This document shows, in pieces, positions 35,524 to 44,344 of a stretch of DNA of 64,000 bases (positions are counted from its first letter, which is position 1; every line of letters begins with the position of its first letter). The position numbers were made by a program, and so were the translations under genes. The stretch is from Telluribacter roseus. GTDB lineage: Bacteria; Bacteroidota; Bacteroidia; Cytophagales; Spirosomataceae. The DNA is taken from positions 62,001 through 126,000 of the forward strand of contig NZ_JAFEUV020000007.1 in the NCBI RefSeq assembly GCF_017355915.2, given 5' to 3'. The notes beneath the pieces were generated by a model. That model had not been told where the DNA came from, searched no databases, and saw only the letters and a program-made list of their open reading frames with translations.

Positions 35524-36711
35524 CTACTGCGTAACCACCCGCGCTATCTCTTTGTAATCAGCAAAGGCCAGCCTTAGCGGATACGACGTTACATTCATAG
35601 CCCCGACGACGGTAATATCCTGCTCCGGAAAATAGAACATAAAGGAGGAGGCCCCAAACAGGTCACCCTCGTGACCCATAGCCGACCCATACGGCGTAGA
35701 GACAAAGCTGAGTCCCAGACCATAACCGGGAAAACCATCCCAGCCAATCAGCCCGTCGGGAATAGGTACCGACTCTTTCATCAGTTCCAGTGTCTCGGGC
35801 TTGAGCAGATTACCCTTGAAAAGCGCCTCCGCAAACTTCATCAGGTCGTGGGCGTTACTGATGCCGCCACCACTGGTAAAGTCAAGAGCTCCCTCCTTGG
35901 CCGGTACAAAGGGTACTTTCAGCTCAATGATCTTCCCATTGGCCTGCAGGTCCATGTACTTCTTGGGTAGTCCCTCGGGGCGGGTCCTGTCACTCAGGTA
36001 GGTATTGCGCAGTCCCAGCGGTACCAGTATCTCATCCTCAATCACCTGGTAGGCTGACTTACCCGATACCCGCGCCATGATCACCCCCACAAAATCAAGT
36101 CCCGACGAGTACTCCCAACTGGTGCCCGGAGCGAAGCGAGGTTTCTGAAGAATCTTCAGCCAATCGTCCAGCGACTTGGCTTCAATGGGTGTATGATTGA
36201 AATAATCGAGTGTAGACACCGTGAAGTTGTCGTTGCCAATGCCGCTGGTGTGATTCATCAGTTGCCGGATCGTGATCTTGTCGCCATGAGGTATACCTGC
36301 AAACTCAGGCAGGTACTTGATTGCCGGCTCGTCAATATGAAACAGCCCCATTTCGTGCAGTTTCAGGGCCGCCGCCGCCGTAAAGGTCTTGGTGATACTG
36401 GCCATGTAAAACAGGTTGCAGGGCTTCATCGCTACGTTACCGGCCAAATCGGCCTTACCGGCAGCGTCCACCCACAGGCCATGCTTATCCCGCACGAGCA
36501 GGATGGAGCCGGGTAAGCCTATGCGTTTCCACGATTGCAGAAACTCGTGGTACACCTGGTGCTTGGGATGGGCGGTACCCAGGCCTGGATCAGTAACAGC
36601 GCAATCGTAGACGGCAGGAGCTACCTCTATTTCTTTTTCGCAACCGGTAAGTACTGCGGTCGATACACAGCAAACTACGGCCAACATATAGGTTGGATTT
36701 AAATATTTCAT
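35524..36711 (-). CDS. Serine hydrolase (beta-lactamase-like) lipoprotein
   Basis: 395 residues. A lipobox at VLTGC24 marks a lipoprotein. The catalytic domain has S105-I-T-K108 (FYMASITKTF), Y201-S-S and HEG near the end (AMGHEGDLFGASS). The second motif is YSS rather than YxN, a deviation that may change deacylation. Length and lack of a C-terminal beta extension match simple D-aminopeptidase/esterase-type members. It starts 20 bases after the end of the beta-barrel protein gene (36732) and belongs with it and the membrane LytTR regulator upstream. No substrate can be given. Confidence 0.86.
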   Translation of the reverse strand: MKYLNPTYMLAVVCCVSTAVLTGCEKEIEVAPAVYDCAVTDPGLGTAHPKHQVYHEFLQSWKRIGLPGSILLVRDKHGLWVDAAGKADLAGNVAMKPCNLFYMASITKTFTAAAALKLHEMGLFHIDEPAIKYLPEFAGIPHGDKITIRQLMNHTSGIGNDNFTVSTLDYFNHTPIEAKSLDDWLKILQKPRFAPGTSWEYSSGLDFVGVIMARVSGKSAYQVIEDEILVPLGLRNTYLSDRTRPEGLPKKYMDLQANGKIIELKVPFVPAKEGALDFTSGGGISNAHDLMKFAEALFKGNLLKPETLELMKESVPIPDGLIGWDGFPGYGLGLSFVSTPYGSAMGHEGDLFGASSFMFYFPEQDITVVGAMNVTSYPLRLAFADYKEIARVVTQ

Positions 36712-36731
36712 CGGATGTAGATCGGTAAGGC

Positions 36732-37343
36732 TTAATTAAAAGGATAGAATTTGGCTCCTACGTGGAACAGGGTATGCGGTAGGGCCGGGAAGGTATTCTC
36801 GGGTGCATAGGGCCACTCCACCAGCAGCTGGTACCGGGTGAAAACGGTAACGGGATTGGGGGAATGACGGTGAATGGTGTACCCCAGGTTCAGCTCAAAG
36901 GAAGGGGCCAGCGCCGATTTTCCCCAATCGGTCGCCTTCTGGTACTCTCCGCCTTCCAGCTGGTACACCTGAATCGGGTAGACGGAATGGCTATACCCCA
37001 GCCCCAGTGCCGTACCCACGTGCAGGCCGCCTGCTACCCGGTGCTGATACCCCAGGGTCGCCAGCAGGTGGAGGTTGTTCTGGATATTTTTGTGGTAGAA
37101 ATAGCCCAGGGTACCATTCAGACTAACGGTACTACGGGTGGTTTGGCGCAGGGTGTACGAAGTACCCACACTAAGTCCGGGGTGGATGGGACTTTTGACC
37201 AGTTGCGTGGAAGGAAGCGCCCACGCTTCGCTGAAAACGGAAACCATAAGGGGCCACTTTCGCGGCTCCCGCTCACGTGACTGGGCACGGACTGCTACGA
37301 AGCAATGGCTAAGCAACAGGCAAAGGATAATTGTTTTTTTCAT
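36732..37343 (-). CDS. Small outer-membrane beta-barrel protein
   Basis: 203 residues: signal peptide (MKKTIILCLLLSHCFVAVRAQ), then alternating polar/hydrophobic strands of 8-12 residues (GLSVGTSYTLRQTTRSTVSL, LLATLGYQHRVAGGLHVGTA). A C-terminal strand ends in an aromatic pattern (HVGAKFYPFN), as expected for an 8-10 stranded outer-membrane barrel. I cannot assign a family. A good promoter (37370-37397) precedes it, and the serine-hydrolase gene follows 20 bases behind its stop codon, so the two form an operon. The membrane LytTR gene upstream is transcribed in the same direction. Confidence 0.75.
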   Translation of the reverse strand: MKKTIILCLLLSHCFVAVRAQSREREPRKWPLMVSVFSEAWALPSTQLVKSPIHPGLSVGTSYTLRQTTRSTVSLNGTLGYFYHKNIQNNLHLLATLGYQHRVAGGLHVGTALGLGYSHSVYPIQVYQLEGGEYQKATDWGKSALAPSFELNLGYTIHRHSPNPVTVFTRYQLLVEWPYAPENTFPALPHTLFHVGAKFYPFN

Positions 37344-37369
37344 GGCTTGATACTAGTTTAATTCGAGGG

Positions 37370-37397
37370 CAAAATTACGCCTCCTACTTATTATCAA
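37370..37397 (-). promoter_or_regulatory. Bacteroidota-type promoter of the barrel/serine-hydrolase operon
   Basis: On the - strand TTG (37395-37397) is separated by 17 bases from TAATTTTG (37370-37377), an exact -7 match, about 27 bases before the start codon of the barrel gene. Confidence 0.6.
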
Positions 37398-37507
37398 CTA
37401 GTTACCAAGCACACATGCAGGAAAAACTAACCCAAAAGCAGGAGAATGACCTGCCAGATCAGGAGATTTTGGGCTAAAAAACAGCCGCCATCCAGGAGGA
37501 AGAAGCC

Positions 37508-38353
37508 TTAGATGGTCACTAGTTTGTTCTTAAAGTCAACGCTGCGGTTCTGACTGACGATGATTTCCTCGGCACTCTCCGCGTGTAGCCGCAGGATCAG
37601 CTTTCCGCTTTTCTCCGCCTCAAAGCCTTTCACTTCTTTCAGGTTGACAATCGTGTTCCGATTCACCCGGAAGAAATAGTCGGGTAGGGTTTCATCCAGG
37701 GAGTTAAGGGGAGTATTGAGTACCGAGCTGGTACCATCTTTCAGGTAAGCCACCGATACGCCGTTCTGCAACTTTATAAACTGCATCTCATCGCGGTCCA
37801 GCAGGGTGTACTTGCTACCATTGCCAACCAGTAGCTTACTGGAAGCCCAGGCTGGCGGTTGATTCTCTTCCGGTAGGTCCATAGGTACTCCCAACGGCTC
37901 CGGCGCGGACGATTTCAGGTATTTATGAATAAGGGTAGCTATGACAAAGACCAGATTCTGAATCAGGATCAGCAAAGTACCCAGCAGAAGGTCCACCTGG
38001 AAGATCAGGGACTTCTCCAGCCGGAAAGACTCCGCGTAGTATAGCTCCATATACCCAACATACAGGGCCAGCAGCAGGAAGATGGGCAAAAATCCGGAGA
38101 GCAGGGCCTGGCAGACCAGGCGCCTGGTAAAGTGAGTACCCCAGGGCAGTGTCCGGTCCAGGAGCTGATAACTATACTGAATATACGTCCATATAATGGA
38201 CCCGATGATCAGGGCAAAAATCAGATCAAAGTAAAAATCGCGGTGGCCCAGATAGTCCCACAACGGCAACGGGCGTCCAACCTGTAAAAACACCAGCGCC
38301 TGCAGGGGTATGAGCAGGTACTTCAGTCTGTTTAGGTAGTTGTTATTTTTCAT
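37508..38353 (-). CDS. Membrane-bound LytTR regulator (four helices + LytTR domain)
   Basis: Start at 38353 (MKNNNYLNRLKYLL), 281 residues; a longer frame to 38479 has non-protein-like sequence. Four transmembrane helices (about 11-26, 42-62, 78-102, 117-144) are followed by a LytTR DNA-binding domain at about 175-280 (LLDRDEMQFIKLQNG, YFFRVNRNTIVNLKEV). There is no receiver domain, so it is a one-component, membrane-tethered regulator. It shares the segment LDRTLPWGTHFTRRL with LDKRYPWQQNFVVRL of the protein at 59480, so the two are paralogues. It stands divergent from the TonB receptor gene (38638) and upstream of the barrel and serine hydrolase genes. Confidence 0.87.
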   Translation of the reverse strand: MKNNNYLNRLKYLLIPLQALVFLQVGRPLPLWDYLGHRDFYFDLIFALIIGSIIWTYIQYSYQLLDRTLPWGTHFTRRLVCQALLSGFLPIFLLLALYVGYMELYYAESFRLEKSLIFQVDLLLGTLLILIQNLVFVIATLIHKYLKSSAPEPLGVPMDLPEENQPPAWASSKLLVGNGSKYTLLDRDEMQFIKLQNGVSVAYLKDGTSSVLNTPLNSLDETLPDYFFRVNRNTIVNLKEVKGFEAEKSGKLILRLHAESAEEIIVSQNRSVDFKNKLVTI

Positions 38354-38386
38354 CGGCTCTTTGTCGTTACTCCATGAGCAAGTGGT

Positions 38387-38394
38387 GTAAAGAT
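38387..38394 (-). promoter_or_regulatory. Probable -7 element of the LytTR regulator gene
   Basis: TATCTTTA on the - strand, one base off TAnnTTTG, about 35 bases before the start codon at 38353. Confidence 0.4.
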
Positions 38395-38506
38395 AGTAAG
38401 CTTTCCGCTGAAAAAACACCCGCTGGCCCCTCAGCCGCTCCTTTTGCCTGCTTTGGCGATAGTGCCCCCGTAGTACCACACCTCCTACTAAGTACTTCCA
38501 TCCAAA

Positions 38507-38597
38507 GTTTCATCGGCCGATTTAGCAGGTTAATCAGTCCGATTTTCGGTTTCAGTAAACCTCGTTTCAACCACTGGAGGGGTAAGGTGCATCTTTG
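38507..38597 (+). promoter_or_regulatory. Divergent control region with three GTTTCA repeats and a -7 element
   Basis: GTTTCA occurs at 38507, 38549 and 38564 upstream of CATCTTTG (38590-38597), one base off the -7 consensus and about 40 bases before the TonB-receptor start. Candidate LytTR-binding half-sites; the spacings (42 and 15) are not the classical 21-22. Confidence 0.35.
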
Positions 38598-38637
38598 TAG
38601 CACGAATAATCTGTTTTCTTATCCAATTACATAAGCC

Positions 38638-40965
38638 ATGAAAAAAATTTCCGTTCTCTTACTGCTGCTCATACCGCTGGTCATGCAGGCCCAGCACCGC
38701 TTCACCATCAGTGGTAGCCTCAAAGACGCCAAAAATGGCGAAGACTTGATTGGCGCCACGGTAGGTGTGCAGGGAGGTACCTCGGGTACTACTACCAACG
38801 CCTACGGCTTTTACTCCCTAACGTTACCGGCTGGCAAGTACACGCTGGTGTACTCTTACATCGGCTACACTACCCAAACCCGCCAGATTGATCTTAAAGA
38901 AAATAGTACCCTCAATCTGGAACTGGCAGGCAGCGATGTACACCTGCAGGAGGTGGTCGTCAAAACCAAAAAGGAAGATGCCAACATCCAGCAAAACCGG
39001 ATGAGTGCCGATGTACTACCCATCGAAACCATCAAGACCCTGCCCGCCTTTATGGGTGAGGTGGATGTGCTCAAAACCATCCAGCTACTACCGGGAGTGC
39101 AGTCAGGTGGCGAAGGTACCTCGGGCTTTTACGTACGCGGTGGCAGCATCGACCAGAACCTGATCCAACTGGACGAGGCGCCGGTCTACAATGCCTCGCA
39201 CCTGCTGGGCTTTTTCTCGGTTTTCAATGCCGATGCCATCAAAGATGTAGAGATCTACAAGGGGGGTATACCGGCGGAGTACGGCGGACGCCTGGCCTCG
39301 CTGGTAGACATCCGGATGAAAGAAGGCAATAGCAAACGCTTCGGGGCCTCGGGGGGTATAGGTACCATTGCCAGCCGCCTGACCCTGGAAGGCCCGATCG
39401 TAAAGGACAAAGGCTCGTACATCATTTCGGGCCGCCGGACCTACGCGGATATGTTTCTGAAGCTAAGCTCCGACGAAAACATAAAAAATAACAAGCTGTA
39501 CTTCTACGACCTCAATACCAAGCTCAACTATAAGTTTGGCGATAAGGACCGCCTGTTCATTTCGGGCTACTTTGGACAGGATGTATTCAAGTTTAAGGAG
39601 GTAATGGGCATGGACTGGGGCAACGCCACCGCCACAGTTCGCTGGAACCACCTGTTCTCCGACAAACTGTTCTCTAACTTTACCGCCATCTACAGCAACT
39701 TCAACTACCAGGTTGGTATGCCCAGCGGGAACACCGCGTTCAGCTGGAAATCCAATATCGAGGATGTAAGCCTGAAAGCTGACTTCTCCTACTTCCCCAA
39801 CAACGCCAATACCCTCAAGTTCGGGATCAGCTCTACGTACCATACCTTCAAGCCCGGCGAAGTAAAGCCCGCCTCCGATAACTCGGTAGTGAAAGAGCTA
39901 CTGCTTGACCGGAAGTACGCTCTCGAAAATGCGGTATACCTAAGCAATGAGCAGGAGCTATCGCCCCGACTCTCGCTGACCTACGGACTGCGTTACTCGT
40001 TCTTTCAGAACATAGGCGGTCGGGTGTACGATTACGACGAGACGGGCCAACAGATCGTTGGGGTAGTGGATTATGAGCGTACTCACATCTATAAGACGCA
40101 GGGTGGCCTGGAGCCCAGACTATCGGCCCGCTTTATACTGGATGGCAGCAGCTCGCTGAAAGCTTCTTACAACCGCACCATGCAGTACCTGCACCTGGCC
40201 TCCAACGCCACCTCTACGACTCCTCTGGATGTATACGTACCATCGGGCAAGTACATCAGGCCCCAGTCGGCCAACCAGGTGGCACTGGGCTACTTCCACA
40301 ACTTCCGTAGCAATACCCTGGAAGCCTCGGCCGAAGTATACTACAAGAGCATGAACAACCAGATTGATTTTCGTGATAACGCCGACCTGATGTTTAACAA
40401 CAACATTGAAGCCGAAATCCTGGCGGGTACCGGCAAAGCCTACGGACTGGAACTGATGGTAAAGAAGCAGACGGGCCAGCTGACCGGCTGGGCCAGCTAC
40501 ACCCTGTCCCATACTGAGCGTACCATCGAGGGGATCAACAACAACCAGCCTTACCGCGTACGTCAGGACAAGCCGCATAACCTGTCGCTGGTACTTTCCT
40601 ATAAATTGTCCGAAAGGCTGACCCTGGGAGCCAACCAGGTGTACAGCAGCGGCAATGTGGTGACCATGCCTTCGGGCTCATTCCGCAACGGGAACATCAT
40701 AGTACCTATCTACACCGAACGCAATGGCTACCGCCTCCGCGACTACCACCGCCTGGATCTGTCCCTGACGCTGAACGGAAAGAAGCGCCCCGGCAGGAAG
40801 TACGAATCGAGCTGGAACTTCTCACTGTTCAACGCCTACGGCCGCAAGAACGTCTTCTCCATTCAACTGGACCAGACCGAGGAAATACCTGCCAGCATCA
40901 ACGCCAAGGAGATCTCCATCGTGGGTGCACCCATACCCGCCGTTACCTACAACTTTAAGTTCTAA
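38638..40965 (+). CDS. TonB-dependent receptor with carboxypeptidase-like N-domain
   Basis: 775 residues. Signal peptide (MKKISVLLLLLIPLVMQAQ), carboxypeptidase-like regulatory domain (about 22-105: SGSLKDAKNGEDLIGATV, YTLVYSYIGYTT), TonB-region, plug (DVLKTIQLLPGVQSGGEGT, GGIPAEYGGRLASLVDI) and a barrel ending IPAVTYNFKF. It is shorter than SusC proteins and lacks the SusC signature VVVGYG. This is the group regularly found beside DUF4249 lipoproteins, thought to take up siderophores or other small ligands. It begins an operon with the DUF4249 gene (39-base gap), and is divergent from the membrane LytTR regulator. Confidence 0.9.
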   Translation: MKKISVLLLLLIPLVMQAQHRFTISGSLKDAKNGEDLIGATVGVQGGTSGTTTNAYGFYSLTLPAGKYTLVYSYIGYTTQTRQIDLKENSTLNLELAGSDVHLQEVVVKTKKEDANIQQNRMSADVLPIETIKTLPAFMGEVDVLKTIQLLPGVQSGGEGTSGFYVRGGSIDQNLIQLDEAPVYNASHLLGFFSVFNADAIKDVEIYKGGIPAEYGGRLASLVDIRMKEGNSKRFGASGGIGTIASRLTLEGPIVKDKGSYIISGRRTYADMFLKLSSDENIKNNKLYFYDLNTKLNYKFGDKDRLFISGYFGQDVFKFKEVMGMDWGNATATVRWNHLFSDKLFSNFTAIYSNFNYQVGMPSGNTAFSWKSNIEDVSLKADFSYFPNNANTLKFGISSTYHTFKPGEVKPASDNSVVKELLLDRKYALENAVYLSNEQELSPRLSLTYGLRYSFFQNIGGRVYDYDETGQQIVGVVDYERTHIYKTQGGLEPRLSARFILDGSSSLKASYNRTMQYLHLASNATSTTPLDVYVPSGKYIRPQSANQVALGYFHNFRSNTLEASAEVYYKSMNNQIDFRDNADLMFNNNIEAEILAGTGKAYGLELMVKKQTGQLTGWASYTLSHTERTIEGINNNQPYRVRQDKPHNLSLVLSYKLSERLTLGANQVYSSGNVVTMPSGSFRNGNIIVPIYTERNGYRLRDYHRLDLSLTLNGKKRPGRKYESSWNFSLFNAYGRKNVFSIQLDQTEEIPASINAKEISIVGAPIPAVTYNFKF

Positions 40966-41004
40966 GTACTCTCTCTTTTAACTACGATATAACTAAGCAA
41001 AGCC

Positions 41005-41820
41005 ATGAAGAACATCACTGCAATCCTATTAAGCCTTCTTACCCTGGCACTGACCAGCTGCGAAACCCCGGTAGAACTGGACCTGGAACAAAGTGAGCCA
41101 AGGCTGGCGGTAGAGGCCACCATCACCGACCAGCCTACCCTGAACCAGGTGAAGCTGCACCTATCAGCCCCCTATGCCAAAAACCTTGAGCCGCAGGCGG
41201 TAACCGATGCACAGGTAGACCTGGTGGACAATACCGGCACCAGCACCTCCTTCACCCACGAAGGCCATGGTGTCTACAAGCCAGTCGGCAAGTTTACAGG
41301 AGTAGTTGGGCATACCTATACCCTGACCATTCGGGCCAATGGTAAAACCTACACCGCCACCTCTACGCTGCACCCGGTAGCCCTTCTGGATAAGGTTACC
41401 TATAAGTACGTAGACGGTAGGAATGATAATCGGGGCCGGAAGGAAGGCTACTACATCTCCACGGCCTTCCGGGATAGTGCCGGAGTAAAGAATTACTACA
41501 AGCTGAATATCGCCGTCAATGGTCAGCTGAAACAAAACGAAACCCGCGACATCATCATCACCGAAGATAAGCTATACGATGGCTCTTACCTGGATGATAT
41601 ACAGGTTCCTGTCACCTTCGCCAAAAATGATGCATTGGAAGTAAGCCTGCTGTCGCTGACCAAGGAAGCCTACGAGTTCTACAACGCATTGCAGGGACTA
41701 TCAGGACAGGGAGGACTTTTTGGTCGCAATCCGGCCAATCTGCCTACCAACATCAGCAACGGGGCCGTGGGCTTTTTCTCCGCCAGTGCCGTCTCTACCC
41801 GGTCTATAATCATTGAGTAG
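41005..41820 (+). CDS. DUF4249 lipoprotein
   Basis: 271 residues with a lipobox at LALTSC (Cys about 19). The family opening 'CETPVELDLEQSEPRLAVEA' and TDQPTLNQVKLHLSAPY is clear. The protein is shorter than many DUF4249 members (350-400) but has the usual all-beta pattern and closes with a sequence similar to the family end. DUF4249 genes almost always follow a TonB receptor of the type at 38638 and may act like SusD for that transporter, at the cell surface. The phosphatase gene follows after 13 bases, which suggests one transcript. Confidence 0.85.
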   Translation: MKNITAILLSLLTLALTSCETPVELDLEQSEPRLAVEATITDQPTLNQVKLHLSAPYAKNLEPQAVTDAQVDLVDNTGTSTSFTHEGHGVYKPVGKFTGVVGHTYTLTIRANGKTYTATSTLHPVALLDKVTYKYVDGRNDNRGRKEGYYISTAFRDSAGVKNYYKLNIAVNGQLKQNETRDIIITEDKLYDGSYLDDIQVPVTFAKNDALEVSLLSLTKEAYEFYNALQGLSGQGGLFGRNPANLPTNISNGAVGFFSASAVSTRSIIIE

Positions 41821-41833
41821 CAAACGGTAAGCC

Positions 41834-42370
41834 ATGAAGGTAGGTCTGATCAGGCACTTTCCGGTCGAGCACGAGTACCTTAAGGGGCTGGTAAGCCAGT
41901 CCCAGGTACTGCAGTGGTTTAATGGGTATAATAGTGCCCCCCTGCAAAGCCGGCAGGTGGATGTTGGTAGCTGGTGGGACATCTGCTATTCCAGTGAGCT
42001 TCCCAGAGCCAGACAGACCGCCGAGGCTATCTACCACGGACCTACTATCACTACCACTCTGCTCAATGAGCCCGTTCCGGATCCACTTTTCAAATACAAT
42101 GTCAGACTGCCTTTTATGCTGTGGGCCCTGCTGATCCGGCTGGCTCTTGTTTACAACCACCCTACGCAGTCACACCGAAAAGAAGTACTGGAAAGCCGGA
42201 TCAGGACGTGGTTCATTGAGCGTCTTGAGCATCAAAACGGAAATATCCTTATAGTCAGCCACGCTTTTACCATGGAAGTACTGAGCCGGCTGCTCGTGAA
42301 GGAAGGCTTTACCGGGAAGGTCCTGAACAGGCCCCCGAACGGAGTACTGTACACTTACGAACGGCCATAA
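41834..42370 (+). CDS. Histidine phosphatase superfamily protein
   Basis: 178 residues. The catalytic loop is VGLIRHFPVEH, an RHF variant of the usual RHG, with the second catalytic His in NILIVSHAFTMEVL. The sequence YSSELPRARQTAEAI carries the conserved Arg that holds phosphate, and the acid residue lies in NEPVPDP. A hydrophobic stretch (LPFMLWALLIRLAL) in the middle is unusual for this family and may dock to membrane or a partner. Start is 13 bases after the DUF4249 stop. Substrate unknown; Phe for Gly at the RHG position occurs in some branches. Confidence 0.82.
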   Translation: MKVGLIRHFPVEHEYLKGLVSQSQVLQWFNGYNSAPLQSRQVDVGSWWDICYSSELPRARQTAEAIYHGPTITTTLLNEPVPDPLFKYNVRLPFMLWALLIRLALVYNHPTQSHRKEVLESRIRTWFIERLEHQNGNILIVSHAFTMEVLSRLLVKEGFTGKVLNRPPNGVLYTYERP

Positions 42371-42402
42371 TCATCCACATCAAGTACCTAAATACTACCA
42401 CC

Positions 42403-43074
42403 ATGCTATACTCATTCACACACCAAAATACACTGCCCCTACTCCAGCCTTTGAACGGACTGAAAATCATTCAGAACAGAGAGCCCTCCTTTATGGCAGA
42501 AATCGGGCAAACAACCATCGGTGAAGCCGAAAATCGCTTTGCGGCGGGTCATAAAGCCTATGTTGCCTACCTCCACGGAAGGCCAGCGGCCTTCGGCTGG
42601 GTAGCTACCCAAAGCGCCCGCATCGGGGAACTGAACCACGAGTTCAGGCTCCCGCCCAATCACCGATACTTATGGAATTTCAGGACACTGGTTGCTTACC
42701 GTGGGCTGGGGATCTATCCGCATTTACTCCGGTTTATAATGACAATTGAGCTGGCTGAGGCCGAGTACCTGTGGATCATGCACGCCCCTGAGAACACGGC
42801 CTCGGAGCGGGGAATTCTTAAAGCAGGATTTACCCTGACTGGTCAGGTGTCGGTCATCAACGGAAGTGAAGTACTATTTACGACTGAGAGCCAGTCACAG
42901 CCCCTGGCAGAGGTACTTAATACCTTTGGCTTCCAAAAGTCTGAAGAGCAACCCGCCTCCTGCTGGAACTGCAGTAGCCCTTATCTCAAGAACAGAACCC
43001 CATCCTGCTGCTGTGCGCCTAAGAACAAGGAATGCACCCGCAACCTATATGCGCAGGCGGAGCTGGTATTGTGA
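42403..43074 (+). CDS. GNAT acetyltransferase with a Cys-rich C-terminal tail
   Basis: 223 residues. The acetyltransferase domain spans about 20-165: IGEAENRFAAGHKAYVAYLHGRP-type N-part (see residues 40-60), TLVAYRGLGIYPHLL as the acetyl-CoA loop (R100-G-L-G), and WIMHAPENTASERGILKAGF as the last conserved part. The 35-residue tail has six cysteines (187, 190, 202, 203, 204, 211): CWNC, CCC and a single C. This could bind zinc or a metal cluster, or help membrane association. The gene is 32 bases behind the phosphatase gene and in the same direction. Confidence 0.78.
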   Translation: MLYSFTHQNTLPLLQPLNGLKIIQNREPSFMAEIGQTTIGEAENRFAAGHKAYVAYLHGRPAAFGWVATQSARIGELNHEFRLPPNHRYLWNFRTLVAYRGLGIYPHLLRFIMTIELAEAEYLWIMHAPENTASERGILKAGFTLTGQVSVINGSEVLFTTESQSQPLAEVLNTFGFQKSEEQPASCWNCSSPYLKNRTPSCCCAPKNKECTRNLYAQAELVL

Positions 43075-43264
43075 TATTATACTGGTAGTAACGAGATCGA
43101 GTAAAGGAACGACCTCGTATGCTCTACTCACTAAACATATGGAGGCGTCTGGATGATAAAGTCCAAACGCCTCAACTACTTACTTCCCTCCTGTTAAATG
43201 CGTTCTAAATAGTATAGGCTTACTAAGTAGCATACTACAAACGAGTATGTTATACCGGCTACAC

Positions 43265-44143
43265 TTACAGGGGCAGGAATGGAATGTATTCCTCCTGTGG
43301 GGCTTCCTGCTGTACAGGCTCAACAACCCGGTCATAGAGTGTCAGCAAAGGCACCCGGGGATGGTAGGCGATCGAACGGGTCAGGCTGTTGCCCAGGAGC
43401 ACATCCCATATGCTTTTGTGGTGAGGCAGCATAACCAGCATATCTACCCGGCAGGCGTCCAGGTAGTGGTTCATCCCCTGCAACACATCCTCATCGGTAA
43501 TGGTAGCGGTTTCTATTTTGATACCTGCAAAGTTACTCAAGAGGTACTGGCGTATAGTTTCCTCCGCAACGGGGGCGGCCTTCCGATCGGCTTCTACATG
43601 AAGAAGTGTCAGCTGTGCCTTCTTACGAGCTACAATATCTTTTAGTAAAGCAAATGAAAGAGCGCTAGTAGCCGGCTGATAGTCAGTAGCCAGCACCACC
43701 TGTTCAACCTGACCAGCCGTGGCCGTAGCAGGCACAACCAGTACGTTAGTAGTAGCATGACGAACTACGCCCGTAGCTACACTTCCTAACCGCTCACTGA
43801 TCCCGGAGCCAGTAGCTCCTACTACAACCAGGTCAAACGGCTCCCGCGAGAGTTGCACTTCCAGGGCATTAATAGGTCCTCCCGGAAGTACCTCAATACG
43901 AAAGGTATGCTGCTCAGATATAGACTTCTTCTCCACTTCCTGACGCAGCTCAACGATGGAGTCCTGCGCTAGTTGCCAATAGTTGATAGCTGTATAAGAC
44001 AGTCCGTACGCCACTTCGGCTTCTACCGGAAAGGCATTCAACAAACAAAAGTCAACGGGAGTGTCGGCAAAAAGTTGCTGGGTATAAACAATAGCCTGAC
44101 GCGAAGCATCAGAATAGTCGGTGAGGAGCAGGATCTTATACAT
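43265..44143 (-). CDS. Universal stress protein with two Usp domains
   Basis: 292 residues: domain 1 (about 1-150) begins YKILLLTDYSDASRQAIVYT and contains VVVGATGSGISERLGSV, a compact ATP-binding loop. Domain 2 (150-285; VVLATDYQPATSALSF, LVMLPHHKSIWDVLLGNSLT) is degenerate in the phosphate loop. Double-domain UspA proteins of this layout are common in Cytophagales. They respond to starvation, redox or osmotic stress, but their exact role is not known. The fragment at the left edge of the window is from a paralogue. Single gene. Confidence 0.87.
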   Translation of the reverse strand: MYKILLLTDYSDASRQAIVYTQQLFADTPVDFCLLNAFPVEAEVAYGLSYTAINYWQLAQDSIVELRQEVEKKSISEQHTFRIEVLPGGPINALEVQLSREPFDLVVVGATGSGISERLGSVATGVVRHATTNVLVVPATATAGQVEQVVLATDYQPATSALSFALLKDIVARKKAQLTLLHVEADRKAAPVAEETIRQYLLSNFAGIKIETATITDEDVLQGMNHYLDACRVDMLVMLPHHKSIWDVLLGNSLTRSIAYHPRVPLLTLYDRVVEPVQQEAPQEEYIPFLPL

Positions 44144-44344
44144 AGCAGTAAGTGGTTAGAGTGGTCAATTCAGGTTGGAAGTACTTGCTGTAAAACAGAA
44201 ATCAATACCCCAAAGTACCTACCTTTTATCCTTACCGGCTATGACTGGAGTCATACCCATATATGACTTTCACTACCCCTATACCTGCCTGATGCTACTG
44301 TACGAAAAATGGCCTTGATCTGCCTGACCGGAAGTAGCATCTGA

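Noticed and set aside
36864-37280. 138-codon frame on + inside the barrel gene
   Set aside because: Antisense shadow. The - strand product has a signal peptide and outer-membrane strand pattern.
38354-38479. N-terminal extension of the membrane LytTR regulator
   Set aside because: Sequence is Arg/Gln-rich and covers the promoter and divergent control region. A good start lies at 38353.
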